Positions 1 to 8,873 of a stretch of 64,000 bases of DNA are shown here, in pieces. The notes below the pieces were generated by a model. That model was not told where the DNA came from. It made no database searches and saw only the letters and a list, made by a program, of their open reading frames with translations. Each line of letters starts with the position of its first letter. The stretch's first letter is position 1. A program made the position numbers and the translations under genes. Origin of the DNA: Pseudomonadota bacterium (lineage in GTDB: Bacteria; Pseudomonadota; Gammaproteobacteria; Steroidobacterales; Steroidobacteraceae); contig JAFEFN010000014.1 in the NCBI GenBank assembly GCA_018240525.1, positions 234,487 to 298,486 of the forward strand, given 5' to 3'.

Positions 1-1101
1 CCGATCCGCCAGGCCGCGCAGATCGCCCGTTCCGCCGGCGCCACGCAGGCGCAGCGCAACTGGGGACTGGACGTCATCGACCGGCAGGCGGCCAACATGG
101 CGCTGCTGCTGAATGACCTGCTGGATGTCTCGCGCATCACCCGCGGCCAGCTGGCGCTGCGCAAGGAGTCGGTGGACCTGGCCACGATCATCGACACGGC
201 GATCGAGACGGCCCGCCCGCTGATCCACACCAAGCACCACCACGTGCACGTGGACCTGCCCGCCGCGCCGCTGCACGTGACGGTCGACCCGCTGCGCATC
301 GCGCAGGTGCTGGCGAACCTGCTCACCAACGCGGCCAAGTATTCCGATGCGAACGGGCAGATCTGGGTCAGCGCCCGCGCCGAGGGCGACACGCTGCACC
401 TGAGCGTGCGCGATGCGGGCATCGGCATCGAGCCGGACATGCTGCCGCGGGTGTTCACGATGTTCTCGCAGGCCCAGGCGGCCCTCGAGCGCGCCGACGG
501 CGGCCTCGGCATCGGCCTGGCACTGGTCAAGGGCCTGGTCGAGCTGCACGGCGGCACGGTGAGCGTCGACAGCCCCGGTGCCCGCCGCGGCAGCACCTTC
601 ACCGTGCGCCTGCCCGGGGCCGTGGTCCGCGCCGGGGGCGCGGCCCCGGAGATGGCCGCGGGGCCCGCGCGCGGCGGGCAGCCGCGGCTGCGCGTGCTCA
701 TCGCCGATGACAACAAGGATGCGGCCGAGTCGCTGAAGGTGCTGCTGGAGCTGGAGGGCCACGAGGTGCGGTCCGCGCACGATGGCATGCAGGCGCTCGA
801 GGCGGCGGCCGCGTTCCGGCCCGACGTGATCTTCCTGGACATCGGCATGCCCGGGCTCACCGGCTACGAGGTCGCCGAGCGCCTGCGCGCCCTGGATCCG
901 GCGCGCACGCTGCGCCTCATCGCCCTCACCGGCTGGGGGCAGCCGGAGGACCGTGCGCGCAGCGCGGCCGCCGGCTTCGACCATCACCTCACCAAGCCCA
1001 TCGACTTTCAGGTGCTGGCGGAGCTGCTGGCGCATCCGGCGCGGCGCGCGGCCCCCGACGGGCATCCGCACGGGACGAGCGCGGCCGCGAAGTCCTCGTA
1101 A
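1..1101 (+). CDS. Hybrid sensor histidine kinase/response regulator, C-terminal part (5' end outside window)
   Basis: The reading frame is open from base 1, so the gene begins upstream. The first ~50 codons match the end of a HisKA dimerisation domain (PIRQA...VIDRQ...LLNDLLDVSRI); the phospho-acceptor His would lie just outside. A HATPase_c domain follows: N box NLLTNAAKYS, G1 DAGIGI, G2 GGLGIGLALVK. After a short Ala/Gly linker comes a receiver domain with the acidic pair in IADDNKD, the phospho-Asp in IFLDIGMPG, a Thr in ALTGWG and a Lys in TKPID. The kinase would autophosphorylate and pass phosphate to its own receiver. No output domain follows the receiver, so a partner is needed. It converges on the acylase gene with about 20 bp between stops. 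The sensor part is not visible, so the signal is unknown. Confidence 0.93.
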   Translation, partial: PIRQAAQIARSAGATQAQRNWGLDVIDRQAANMALLLNDLLDVSRITRGQLALRKESVDLATIIDTAIETARPLIHTKHHHVHVDLPAAPLHVTVDPLRIAQVLANLLTNAAKYSDANGQIWVSARAEGDTLHLSVRDAGIGIEPDMLPRVFTMFSQAQAALERADGGLGIGLALVKGLVELHGGTVSVDSPGARRGSTFTVRLPGAVVRAGGAAPEMAAGPARGGQPRLRVLIADDNKDAAESLKVLLELEGHEVRSAHDGMQALEAAAAFRPDVIFLDIGMPGLTGYEVAERLRALDPARTLRLIALTGWGQPEDRARSAAAGFDHHLTKPIDFQVLAELLAHPARRAAPDGHPHGTSAAAKSS

Positions 1102-1120
1102 GGAACGGGCCGGCCGGTCC

Positions 1121-3505
1121 TCAGCGCGCCGGCGTGAGGACCGTCACCGTCTCGGCGGCCGCCTCGACCGCGGCCCGGCTGTAGGGCAGCGGCACGTACC
1201 CGCCGGCGGCCCAGGACTGCAGCATGTCCGCGTAGTGCGCACTGCCCGCATCGCCCGACTGCCCCGGTGCGTTGATCGCGACCGAACGGTCCCAGTCGCC
1301 CACGTCCAGCACGATGCGCACGCTCGCCCCGGCCACGACGTCGAATCGCGGCGGATCGAATGCCGCCGCGTGCGGTGAGTCGCCCGAGCCGCCCAGCTCG
1401 ACCGCGGGCAGCGACAGCCGGCTCTGCGTCGCCGGATCCGCCAGCGCGGCGATCGCCGGGCGAAAGCGCATCTGGTGCAGCCGGCCCCAGCGCCAGCCCG
1501 ACACATCGGCCCCCAGGCGCTGCTCCAGCTCGTCCATCGCCGCGGCCAGGCTCTTCAGGAGAATCTCGTCGCGCGCGGCGGAGGGCTCGGCCCCCAGGCG
1601 GGCATCCGGATGGTGCAGGTACTCGGCCAGCGCCGCCAGCGAGCCGTCGCCGATCACGGCCTGCGCCGGCGCGGGCACCAGGCGGGCGATGGTCATCGGC
1701 GCGAGGTGGTTGAGCCAGACCTGGTAGACCGAGGTCGCGGTACTCCCCGGCCCCTCGACGAGGTCCCAGTGCGTGAGCAGGTCCAGCGCGCGCGCGAGCT
1801 TCGCATCGGTCGCGGGCAGCGGGCGGAGCAGTTCGACCAGCGTGCCGGCGAGGACGTCGTGGTTGTCGTTCTGCAGCGCCATCGAGTCTTCCAGGCCCAC
1901 CTTCAGCTTCGATCCGAGCACCTGCTCGATGCGCTCGATGCGCGAGCGGTTGCCCCACTCGTAGGCGATGGTGTGCGGGTAGCCGGGCGGCAGGTTCATC
2001 TCATTGGCGGTGGCGAGCCAGCCCTCGGCCGGGTTGTAGCGCGCGGGCAGTTGCGCGCCGGTGAGGAAGCCGCGCCATTCGTAGCGCCCGTCGCCGGGCA
2101 CGGGCAGCAGGCCGTCCCAGTTCGGCCGCACCGGCACGCGCGCGCCGGGCGCCCAGCCGATGTTGCCCGCGGTGTCCGCGTAGAGCAGATTCTCGGGCGG
2201 CGCGCCCCAGGCCCCGCGCGCGGCCTGGAACTGCTGCCAGGTGCGGATGGCGGCCAGGCGAGTGCCGTTGAAGTACGGGGCGGTGCCCGGCTCGCTCCAG
2301 ACCGAACGCAGCGCGAATGCCCGGCCCGCCGCCGGGTCGAACCGCAGCACCGGGCCGTGCCGCGTGAAGCGCAGCTCGACCTGCCGGGCGGGCTCGCCCT
2401 TGACCTCGATGCGCTCGTGCACGATGCGCATCTTTTCCCAGCCGCCCCGGTAGCGGTACTCGTCCGGATCGGCGGGGTTGAGCTCGTAGACGTACAGGTC
2501 TTCCTGGTCAGTCTCGAAGATCGTGAAGCCGAAGGCGGCATGCCCGTTGTGGCCGAAGGAAATCCCCGGCAGCGCCGGCTCCCCCGCCCCGATCAGCGAC
2601 AGGCCCGGGGCCTCCAGGTGCACGATGTAGCGCAGGCCCGGCACGGTGAGGGAGCGGTGCGGGTCGTTGGCGAGGATCGCCCGCCCGGTCGCGCTGTGGC
2701 TCGGCGCGATGGCCCAGTTGTTGGATCCTTCCGGGGCCGGCGGCGCGCGGTCGGCGGCCGCGGTCGCCCCCGGGGCCTGGAAGCGCACCGGCTGCGTGCC
2801 GAGCGCGTAGTCCTTCAGCACGTCCGCCGGGATCGCGCAGGGATCAAGTCCGGCGGGCACCTGGACCTCGTGCGGCGGCTCGAGCTTCACCCGCAGCCGG
2901 TCCGCGGCCAGGCCGGCCTGGCAGGCCACCTGCGCGCGCTCGACCTCGGATTGCACGTTGGCCACGAGCCCGTGGGAGCGGATGCGCACGATGTCCTGCG
3001 GCTCCCAGGTCTCCGGCTGCGAGCCGGTGAGGGAGAATTCCTCGGGCAGCGGCCGCCGGCCCGCGCGCACCTCGGCGACATAGGCGTTGATGCCGGCCGC
3101 GAAGGCGCCCGCCACCTGCCGTGCGCCCGGCGCATAGGCGGCCCACTCGCGCTGCATGTCGCCGCGGTAGAGCAGCAGCCGCGCGGCCCGGTCCTGGTCG
3201 ATGTAGGCCGGGCCGAGGCTCGCGGCGAGCCGCCCGAGACCGCGCTTGCGCCACAGGTCGATCTGCCAGAGCCGGTCCCGGGCCGCGTTGTAGCCCTGCA
3301 GGAAGTACGCATCGCGCGCCGTGCGGGCATAGATATGGGGAATGCCGGCGCGGTCGATGATGAGCGTGGCCGGCTGCTGCAGCCCCTTGAGGGCCTGCAC
3401 CTCACGCACCGGCGTCGCCGCCGCCGCGGGGATGAGCGCGGCGCACAGCGCCCACGCGGCGCACGTGCGGCCGACCCAGTAGAGAAGGAGCCTGGATGGT
3501 TTCAT
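1121..3505 (-). CDS. Penicillin acylase family protein (Ntn-hydrolase, periplasmic)
   Basis: 794 codons, the usual size for a penicillin/acyl-homoserine-lactone acylase precursor. An N-terminal signal peptide (about residues 1-30, ending AAAA) predicts export. The alpha-chain signature DRAGIPHIYA with LQGYNAARDRLWQ is near residues 51-82. The expected autocatalytic cleavage site is Gly260-Ser261 (EGSNNWAIAP), making Ser261 the N-terminal nucleophile of the beta chain. The family hydrolyses amide bonds of acylated small molecules such as beta-lactams, acyl-homoserine lactones and acylated peptides or siderophores; the substrate here cannot be told. It is the last gene of a minus-strand cluster, 6 bp behind an alpha/beta hydrolase that itself overlaps a TonB receptor gene. 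This suggests it processes a compound imported by that receptor. Confidence 0.9.
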   Translation of the reverse strand: MKPSRLLLYWVGRTCAAWALCAALIPAAAATPVREVQALKGLQQPATLIIDRAGIPHIYARTARDAYFLQGYNAARDRLWQIDLWRKRGLGRLAASLGPAYIDQDRAARLLLYRGDMQREWAAYAPGARQVAGAFAAGINAYVAEVRAGRRPLPEEFSLTGSQPETWEPQDIVRIRSHGLVANVQSEVERAQVACQAGLAADRLRVKLEPPHEVQVPAGLDPCAIPADVLKDYALGTQPVRFQAPGATAAADRAPPAPEGSNNWAIAPSHSATGRAILANDPHRSLTVPGLRYIVHLEAPGLSLIGAGEPALPGISFGHNGHAAFGFTIFETDQEDLYVYELNPADPDEYRYRGGWEKMRIVHERIEVKGEPARQVELRFTRHGPVLRFDPAAGRAFALRSVWSEPGTAPYFNGTRLAAIRTWQQFQAARGAWGAPPENLLYADTAGNIGWAPGARVPVRPNWDGLLPVPGDGRYEWRGFLTGAQLPARYNPAEGWLATANEMNLPPGYPHTIAYEWGNRSRIERIEQVLGSKLKVGLEDSMALQNDNHDVLAGTLVELLRPLPATDAKLARALDLLTHWDLVEGPGSTATSVYQVWLNHLAPMTIARLVPAPAQAVIGDGSLAALAEYLHHPDARLGAEPSAARDEILLKSLAAAMDELEQRLGADVSGWRWGRLHQMRFRPAIAALADPATQSRLSLPAVELGGSGDSPHAAAFDPPRFDVVAGASVRIVLDVGDWDRSVAINAPGQSGDAGSAHYADMLQSWAAGGYVPLPYSRAAVEAAAETVTVLTPAR

Positions 3506-3511
3506 GTCAGT

Positions 3512-4567
3512 TCAATGCCGGCGCCTGTCTTCGACCACGTCCCGGATCGAGGCGATGACGCGATCGGGCCGGTCCTTCTGGATGTAGTGGCCGCTGTGCT
3601 CGATGACCTGGTGGATTCCCCGGGTGGAGAGCTTAGCCAGCTCCTCGTGCATCTGCATCCACACGGCATTCATCGCCCGGACCTCCGCGGCACTGAGGCC
3701 CGGTTCGTCGGAAGGATTCTCGGGCGCCTGGGTCAGCACGATCAGGGGCATGTCCCCGTAGGAGCGGCGCGCGGCGTGCAGCACGCGGCTGTCGGCCTCC
3801 ATCTCGTCGGTCTCCGACAGCAGGGCTTCGCGGAAGGGCACCGACAGCCGCCGCCGGACCTGCACCGCGTAGAGCGCGTCGCTGAATCCGGGCTCGCGCG
3901 CATACCCGTAGGTGCATTGCCTGAAGATGGGCAGCTCGGCGCTGAGCGCGCCTGCCCGTGCCAGATGCAGGCATTCCAGCGCCATCGAGCGCTCCTGCCG
4001 CAGCACCCGAGCGTACCCGGGGCTGACCTGCGCGAAGCGCCGGTCCTGGTCCTCCACCGCCGGGTCCACGAGCACCATGCCGGCCACCTCCTCCGGGTGC
4101 CGGTCGGCATACAGCCGCGCGAAGTAGCTGCCCAGGGAGTGGGCCACCAGGACATACGGCGGGGGCAGGCGCGCGGCTGCCAGCAGGGCCTCCAGGTCCG
4201 CGACCACCGCATCGGCGCTGCGCGGCAGCGGCCCGGCGTCACTGAAGCCCATGCCGGCCCGGTCATAGGCGCACACCTGCGTGAACTGCGCGACCGCCGG
4301 CTGCACCTTGCGCCACTCGAGCGTCGAGCCGCCCGCGCCGGCTTCGAGGATCACGGTCGGCGCGCCCGTCCCCTCGCACAGGAGGTTGATGGCGCGGCCG
4401 CCCGGCAGGCTGAGCCGCCGCTGCGGCTCGGCATAACGGTCCAGCGCCGGATCGGCCGGCACGTCCGCCGCGCGCGCCGGCGCGCCGGCCAGCAGCGCAA
4501 GGCCCAGCCAGCAGACTGGGGGGCACCGGGAGATCCGCCGCCCCCGATCCTCCCTAGAACCGGACAT
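3512..4567 (-). CDS. Alpha/beta hydrolase, exported
   Basis: 351 aa. The N-terminus is basic, then hydrophobic (WLGLALLAGAPARAAD), consistent with a signal peptide of about 34 residues. The fold is recognisable from the nucleophile elbow AHSLGS (Ser144), the strand ending LVDPA, and a late His in EHSGHY near residue 330. The oxyanion-region segment is EAGAGGS rather than the common HG motif. Its start codon lies inside the end of the upstream TonB receptor gene (14-bp overlap) and its stop is 6 bp before the acylase gene, so the three are very likely co-transcribed and coupled. A periplasmic esterase, lipase or lactonase is plausible; the substrate is unknown. Confidence 0.87.
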   Translation of the reverse strand: MSGSREDRGRRISRCPPVCWLGLALLAGAPARAADVPADPALDRYAEPQRRLSLPGGRAINLLCEGTGAPTVILEAGAGGSTLEWRKVQPAVAQFTQVCAYDRAGMGFSDAGPLPRSADAVVADLEALLAAARLPPPYVLVAHSLGSYFARLYADRHPEEVAGMVLVDPAVEDQDRRFAQVSPGYARVLRQERSMALECLHLARAGALSAELPIFRQCTYGYAREPGFSDALYAVQVRRRLSVPFREALLSETDEMEADSRVLHAARRSYGDMPLIVLTQAPENPSDEPGLSAAEVRAMNAVWMQMHEELAKLSTRGIHQVIEHSGHYIQKDRPDRVIASIRDVVEDRRRH

Positions 4568-7115
4568 CGACGCTGAGGCCGTAGGTCCGCGGCTGCAGGA
4601 TGACGTTCGCCGAGGGGGACTCCGCCCCGCCCGGTGGCACCACGAACAGGTACGTGTACTTGTTCGTCACGTTCCGCGCATACAGCCGCGCGGACCACGC
4701 ATCGCGGCTGATCCCGGCCGCCAGGTCGAGCGTCGCGTACGAGGACAGCGGGTAGTTGCCGCTCACCGCAGGATCGCCCGGGAAGGCGGTGTTGCGCGCC
4801 CCTTCGTAGCGGGCGATGGCGTTGAGGTCGCCCTTCAGGTCGTGCCCGAGCGGGAAGGTGTAGTCCGCGGTGAGCGAGCCGCTCCACTTCGGCGTGCTCG
4901 GCAGCGGGTCGCCCTTCACCCCGCCCAGCCCCGGGGCATCCACGGTGAGGTAGGCATCGGTGTAGGTGGCATTGAGCCCGAGCGTGAGGCCGCGCGCCGG
5001 GAGCAGGCTCAGGGTGAGCTCCATGCCCTTGCTCACCGCCGCCCCCGCGTTGGAGATGTAGGTGAGGTAGAGCGGGGTGACCCCGGTCACCTGCGTGTCC
5101 TTCCAGTCGATGTAGAAGCCCGTCAGGTTCAGCAGCAGCCGCTTCTGCCACCACTCGGACTTCAGGCCCAGCTCGTAGTTGGTGGTCGTGTCGGGCCCGA
5201 AGGTCGGCGGTGCGTCGGGGGCGATCTTGTTGGCGCCCCCGGGACGGTAGCCGGTCGCGATGCGCGCGTAGAGCATCCGCTCGCCCGTGAGGTGGTAGCT
5301 GGAGCTGACCGACCAGGTCACCTTGTTCTGCGACACCTGCGGATACTGCGTCACCTCCGGGGCCTCGGCGCTCGCCTCGAACAGGCTCCCGTAGGCGGTC
5401 TCGACCACGCTCTGCCGGTTGTGGCTGTAGCGCAGGCCTGCGCTCGCCTCCCACGCGGGGGTGAGGTGGTAGGTGGCGTTGCCGAAGGCGGCCGCTTCGC
5501 GGAAGTGGCTGGGCTCGTCCGTGACGATGAGCGGATCGAACACCGGGTCGGGCGCCTGCGTGCCCGGGATCAGCGCCCGCCCGGTCTGGCCGGCCTGTCC
5601 GTCCTCGCCGGTGTAGAAGAGCCCGGTCACCCATTCGAGCGGCTGCTGCGAGGGGGATGCCAGGCGCAGCTCCTGGGTGAACTTCTTCACGTCGCTGCGG
5701 GTGGTGAAGGGGGCATACACCCCGAAGAAGGGGTAGAAGATGCTGCTGCCGTCGGCCTCGCTGAAGCTGATCATCCGCGACCAGCTCGTGACCGAGGTGA
5801 GCGCGCTCCGCCCGAAGTCATAGCGCAGGCGGGCCACGTACAGCTGCGTGCTGACGTTGTTGCTGTCCGGCTCGACATCGGTGTTGTCGTAGCGGCCGAG
5901 GACCGGCTGGTCCGGCGCGGAGTTGACCGAGACCGCCCCGGTGCCGTTGAAGGGCGAGCGGTTGTAGAGGGCGCTGAGCTCCAGGGTCCCGCGCTCCGAG
6001 GGCGCCCACAGCAGCGCTGCCCGCACGGCATCCTGGATGCCGCTGTTGAAGGCGCGCGTGCCGTTCGGGATGTTGTCGATGTAGCCGGGCGAGTACAGGT
6101 GCGAGGCGCTCAGGCTGAAGCCGAGCTCGTGGGCGATGAGCGGGACGTTGGCGCTGGCGCGCGCGCCGTAACCGGCCGTCGTGCCGTTGTAGATGCCCGA
6201 GAAGTCGAGCCCGGCGCGGAACTGGGCCTGCGCGAGGTCCGGGTCGCGCGTGACGTATTTCAGCAGGCCGCCCAGTGCGCTCGCCCCGTAGAGCGTGCCC
6301 TGCGGACCTTCGAGCACCTCGATGCGCTCGATGTCATAGGGGAGCATGTCGATCCCGGAGGAGCCGCCGCCGGCGTAGATGGAGCTCGACCCCACCGGCA
6401 CGTCGTCCACGTAGATCGCCACGCTCTGGTTGGCGGCGGTGGACCCGGTGGTGATGCCGCGCAGCGCCAGGTTCACCTGGCCCGGCTGGCCGAGGAAGCT
6501 GATGACCTGAAGGCTCGGGATGTAGGCGGCATAGTCGGCCAGCGAGGTGGCATGGACCGCTTCCAGCGCCTCGCCGCTCACGGCGGCCACCGCGACCGGC
6601 ACGTCCTGCAGCCGCTCGCTGCGCTTCTGGGCCGTCACCACGACCTCCTGCAGCGCCGGCGCGGTGGCATCCGCGACCGTCGCTACCGCCGCAGCGCCGC
6701 CCACAGGCGCCTGAGCCAGGCGAAAGGTGCCGGAAGCATCGGCGTCCGCCTCCTTTCGCACATCCGCGGGCGGCGGCGCGCGCGCCGCGGCATCCTGGCT
6801 GACGATCGCCACCGAGCGCGCATCCACGTACCGCGGCGCCAGGCCCGTACCGGCAAGGAGCGCGTGGAAGGCGTCATCGGTGGTGAGTTCCCCGCTGACC
6901 GGGTTGAGCCGCTTGTCCGCCAGATCCTCGGCCGAGGCGACGATCTGCAGGCCCGACTGTTGCCCGAAGCTCTGGATGGCCACGGCGGCACTGTCGGCCG
7001 GGACGTTGAAACGGTGGACTTCCTGGGCGACGGCCGGCAGCGCCAGCACGGCCTGCAGGCCGAGCAGGACGCCGATCAATGGCCCCGCCCCCCGACGATG
7101 ACTTCTGCGTTCCAT
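4554..7115 (-). CDS. TonB-dependent receptor with N-terminal STN (signalling) domain
   Basis: 853 aa. Signal peptide residues 1-30; STN domain about 35-105 (FNVPADSAAVAIQSFGQQSG ... LLAGTGLAPRY); linker; plug domain starting LQEVVVTAQKR with PQGTLYGASALGG; then a beta-barrel ending in the outer-membrane signature SVDVRF with terminal Phe. The STN domain is the part of FecA/FpvA-type transducers that contacts a FecR anti-sigma factor when ligand binds. A strong ribosome site (GAGGAG) precedes the ATG. FecR and ECF sigma genes lie directly upstream, and two hydrolase genes follow with overlap or near-overlap. It probably imports the substrate of those hydrolases and signals its presence. Barrel sequence alone does not identify the ligand. 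Confidence 0.93.
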   Translation of the reverse strand: MERRSHRRGAGPLIGVLLGLQAVLALPAVAQEVHRFNVPADSAAVAIQSFGQQSGLQIVASAEDLADKRLNPVSGELTTDDAFHALLAGTGLAPRYVDARSVAIVSQDAAARAPPPADVRKEADADASGTFRLAQAPVGGAAAVATVADATAPALQEVVVTAQKRSERLQDVPVAVAAVSGEALEAVHATSLADYAAYIPSLQVISFLGQPGQVNLALRGITTGSTAANQSVAIYVDDVPVGSSSIYAGGGSSGIDMLPYDIERIEVLEGPQGTLYGASALGGLLKYVTRDPDLAQAQFRAGLDFSGIYNGTTAGYGARASANVPLIAHELGFSLSASHLYSPGYIDNIPNGTRAFNSGIQDAVRAALLWAPSERGTLELSALYNRSPFNGTGAVSVNSAPDQPVLGRYDNTDVEPDSNNVSTQLYVARLRYDFGRSALTSVTSWSRMISFSEADGSSIFYPFFGVYAPFTTRSDVKKFTQELRLASPSQQPLEWVTGLFYTGEDGQAGQTGRALIPGTQAPDPVFDPLIVTDEPSHFREAAAFGNATYHLTPAWEASAGLRYSHNRQSVVETAYGSLFEASAEAPEVTQYPQVSQNKVTWSVSSSYHLTGERMLYARIATGYRPGGANKIAPDAPPTFGPDTTTNYELGLKSEWWQKRLLLNLTGFYIDWKDTQVTGVTPLYLTYISNAGAAVSKGMELTLSLLPARGLTLGLNATYTDAYLTVDAPGLGGVKGDPLPSTPKWSGSLTADYTFPLGHDLKGDLNAIARYEGARNTAFPGDPAVSGNYPLSSYATLDLAAGISRDAWSARLYARNVTNKYTYLFVVPPGGAESPSANVILQPRTYGLSVDVRF

Positions 7116-7202
7116 AGCTCTCCTCGCGGCGCCTCGCGCCCTGCCAAGAGAGATGGATCAGCGACGAAAGTCCTCACATGGTCCTGATCCGGTGCGGCCG
7201 GC

Positions 7203-8177
7203 TCAGGGGCTGGCCGGGACCAGCCGGATCACCGCCCCGTCGGCCTCGGCCTTCGCCCCCAGGGCCACCGCGGTCGACTGCGCGAAGGCATCGATGTCGC
7301 CGGCGCGGAAGATGCCGATGACGGGCCGGCGCGCCAGCGCGGGATCCGCGACCTCGACCTGCCGGTGGCTGTAGCGATTGACCTCGCGCACCGCCTCGGC
7401 CAGGGATTCCCCGGAGAAGGACAGGATGCCGTCCCGCCAGGACAGCTGCCGGCCGGCCTCGCCCGGGTCCTGCGAGCGCACGATGACGGGGTGCCGCGGG
7501 CGGATCTCGGCGCGTTGGTTGATGGCCACCCGCTGCGCGGGCACTTCCGCACCGCTCACCTCGACCACGCCCTCGGTCACCGTGACGGTGACCGCATCGG
7601 GCAGCGCGCGCACGGCAAAGGCGGTGCCCACGGCGCGCACCGACACCCCGCCGGTGGAGACCACGAACGGCCGGGTCTTGTCCTTGGCGACCTCGAAGAG
7701 CCCCTCCCCGCGCGTGAGCACCACTGCGCGCTGGTGCGCGCCGAAGCGCACGCGCGCGGCGGAGTCGCTGTTGAGCGTGATGGCCGAGCCATCCTCCAGG
7801 GCAATCCGCTGCACTTCCCCGACCCGCGTCTCGTATCCCTCGCCGCGCAGCCCGAGCAGGCGGTACCCGAGCAGGACGGCGGCGACGGCGGCGACGAGCG
7901 CCGCGGCGGCGCGCCAGTTGCCGATGAGCCCCCCGCGCCGGCCCGGCGGACGCTCGGGCGCCTGGCGTGTCAGGGACCTGGGCGCCTCCGCTGCGCCTTC
8001 CTCGTCCGCCGCTCCCAGGGAAGACCAGACCGCCCGCGCCCGCAGCAGCGCGCCGGGGTGCCGGGGCGAGAGCGCCAGCCAGGCATCCAGCTGCTGCTGT
8101 TCCTGCGCCGAGAGCTGGGCGCCGTCCAGGCGCACGGCCCAGGCGGCCGCCTCATCGTTGGTCGAGCGCGCGTTCAC
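7203..8177 (-). CDS. FecR-type anti-sigma factor
   Basis: With the GTG start at 8177 the protein is 324 aa. I chose this start because GGAAGGA lies about 9 bp upstream; an in-frame ATG at 8219 would add 14 Arg-rich residues. Order of parts: DUF4880-type cytoplasmic helix region (AAAWAVRLDGAQLS...LDAWLALSPRHPGALLRA), one transmembrane helix (AAAALVAAVAAVLLGYRLL), a periplasmic FecR domain (TRVGEVQRIALEDGSAITLN...) and a C-terminal STN-like DUF4974 region. Such proteins hold an ECF sigma factor inactive until the outer-membrane receptor signals. The start overlaps the end of the sigma gene by 26 bp, which implies translational coupling. It lies 87 bp upstream of the STN receptor gene. Confidence 0.92.
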   Translation of the reverse strand: MNARSTNDEAAAWAVRLDGAQLSAQEQQQLDAWLALSPRHPGALLRARAVWSSLGAADEEGAAEAPRSLTRQAPERPPGRRGGLIGNWRAAAALVAAVAAVLLGYRLLGLRGEGYETRVGEVQRIALEDGSAITLNSDSAARVRFGAHQRAVVLTRGEGLFEVAKDKTRPFVVSTGGVSVRAVGTAFAVRALPDAVTVTVTEGVVEVSGAEVPAQRVAINQRAEIRPRHPVIVRSQDPGEAGRQLSWRDGILSFSGESLAEAVREVNRYSHRQVEVADPALARRPVIGIFRAGDIDAFAQSTAVALGAKAEADGAVIRLVPASP

Positions 8178-8724
8178 GCACGGATCCTTCCGCCTCCTCG
8201 GGCGACGGCTCCACTTCACTCATGGCATCGAGCACCCGCGCCAGCGCGCGGGCCAGGAGCTTTTCCACCGCACTCTCGCTGACCCCCAGCCGCTCGGCCA
8301 CCTGCCGGCCGGTGAGGCCCTCGACCTTGCGCAGCTCGAAGGCGCGCCGCGCCTGCGCCGGCAACCCCTCCAGCACCCGTCGCAGGCGCTCGAGCTCGGC
8401 CCCGGCGCTGGCATGCCGCTCAGGACCGGGCTCATCGCTGATGATGTTCAGGGACTCGATTTCCCCCATGCGCACCATCGGGACGATCTTGGCGCGCCGC
8501 GCCTGCTCGGCGACGAGATTGCGGATGATGGTCAGGAAGTACGCGCGCGGCTTGGCGATCGCTTCCGGCTCGAGCACCCAGATGCGGGCATAGGCTTCCT
8601 GCAGTATATCGTCGGCATCGGCGACGGAGAGCGTCCGCACGTGGCGATGCAGCCAGGCGCGCGCCCGCCGCTCGAAGGGAACGATGTGAGCGGCCAACCA
8701 CTGCATGCGCTTCGTGTCGTCCAT
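8152..8724 (-). CDS. ECF RNA polymerase sigma factor, FecI type
   Basis: 190 aa from the ATG at 8724, where the conserved sequence begins (MDDTKRMQWLAAHIV). The frame stays open to 8835, but those residues do not look like sigma factor. Region 2 holds ADADDILQEAYARIW and the -10 recognition part LTIIRNLV. Region 4 holds LPAQARRAFELRKVEGLTGR and a helix-turn-helix in VAERLGVSESAVEKLLARAL. It should direct transcription of the receptor and hydrolase genes downstream and possibly of itself. It is first in the minus-strand cluster sigma, FecR, TonB receptor, hydrolase, acylase. Confidence 0.92.
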   Translation of the reverse strand: MDDTKRMQWLAAHIVPFERRARAWLHRHVRTLSVADADDILQEAYARIWVLEPEAIAKPRAYFLTIIRNLVAEQARRAKIVPMVRMGEIESLNIISDEPGPERHASAGAELERLRRVLEGLPAQARRAFELRKVEGLTGRQVAERLGVSESAVEKLLARALARVLDAMSEVEPSPEEAEGSVRERALDQR

Positions 8725-8873
8725 CGCCTGGCTGCCGCTCGAGGCTCCCCGGGAAAATCCGGCGCCAAGGATGCTCCCGAGAGGCGGTCGCGGACAACAC
8801 CCGCGCCGGGCTTCTTGGCGGACTGCCGAGTTCACCCGGGTGCCGGATCCGCACCGGCGCGTCAGCCTTGGCG

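Noticed and set aside
1475..4576. 1033-codon plus-strand open frame
   Set aside because: It is antisense to the acylase and hydrolase genes, lacks domains and reads as Arg/Gly/His-rich filler caused by high third-position GC.
4842..7187. 781-codon plus-strand open frame
   Set aside because: Antisense to the TonB receptor; no motif, no signal and no ribosome site.
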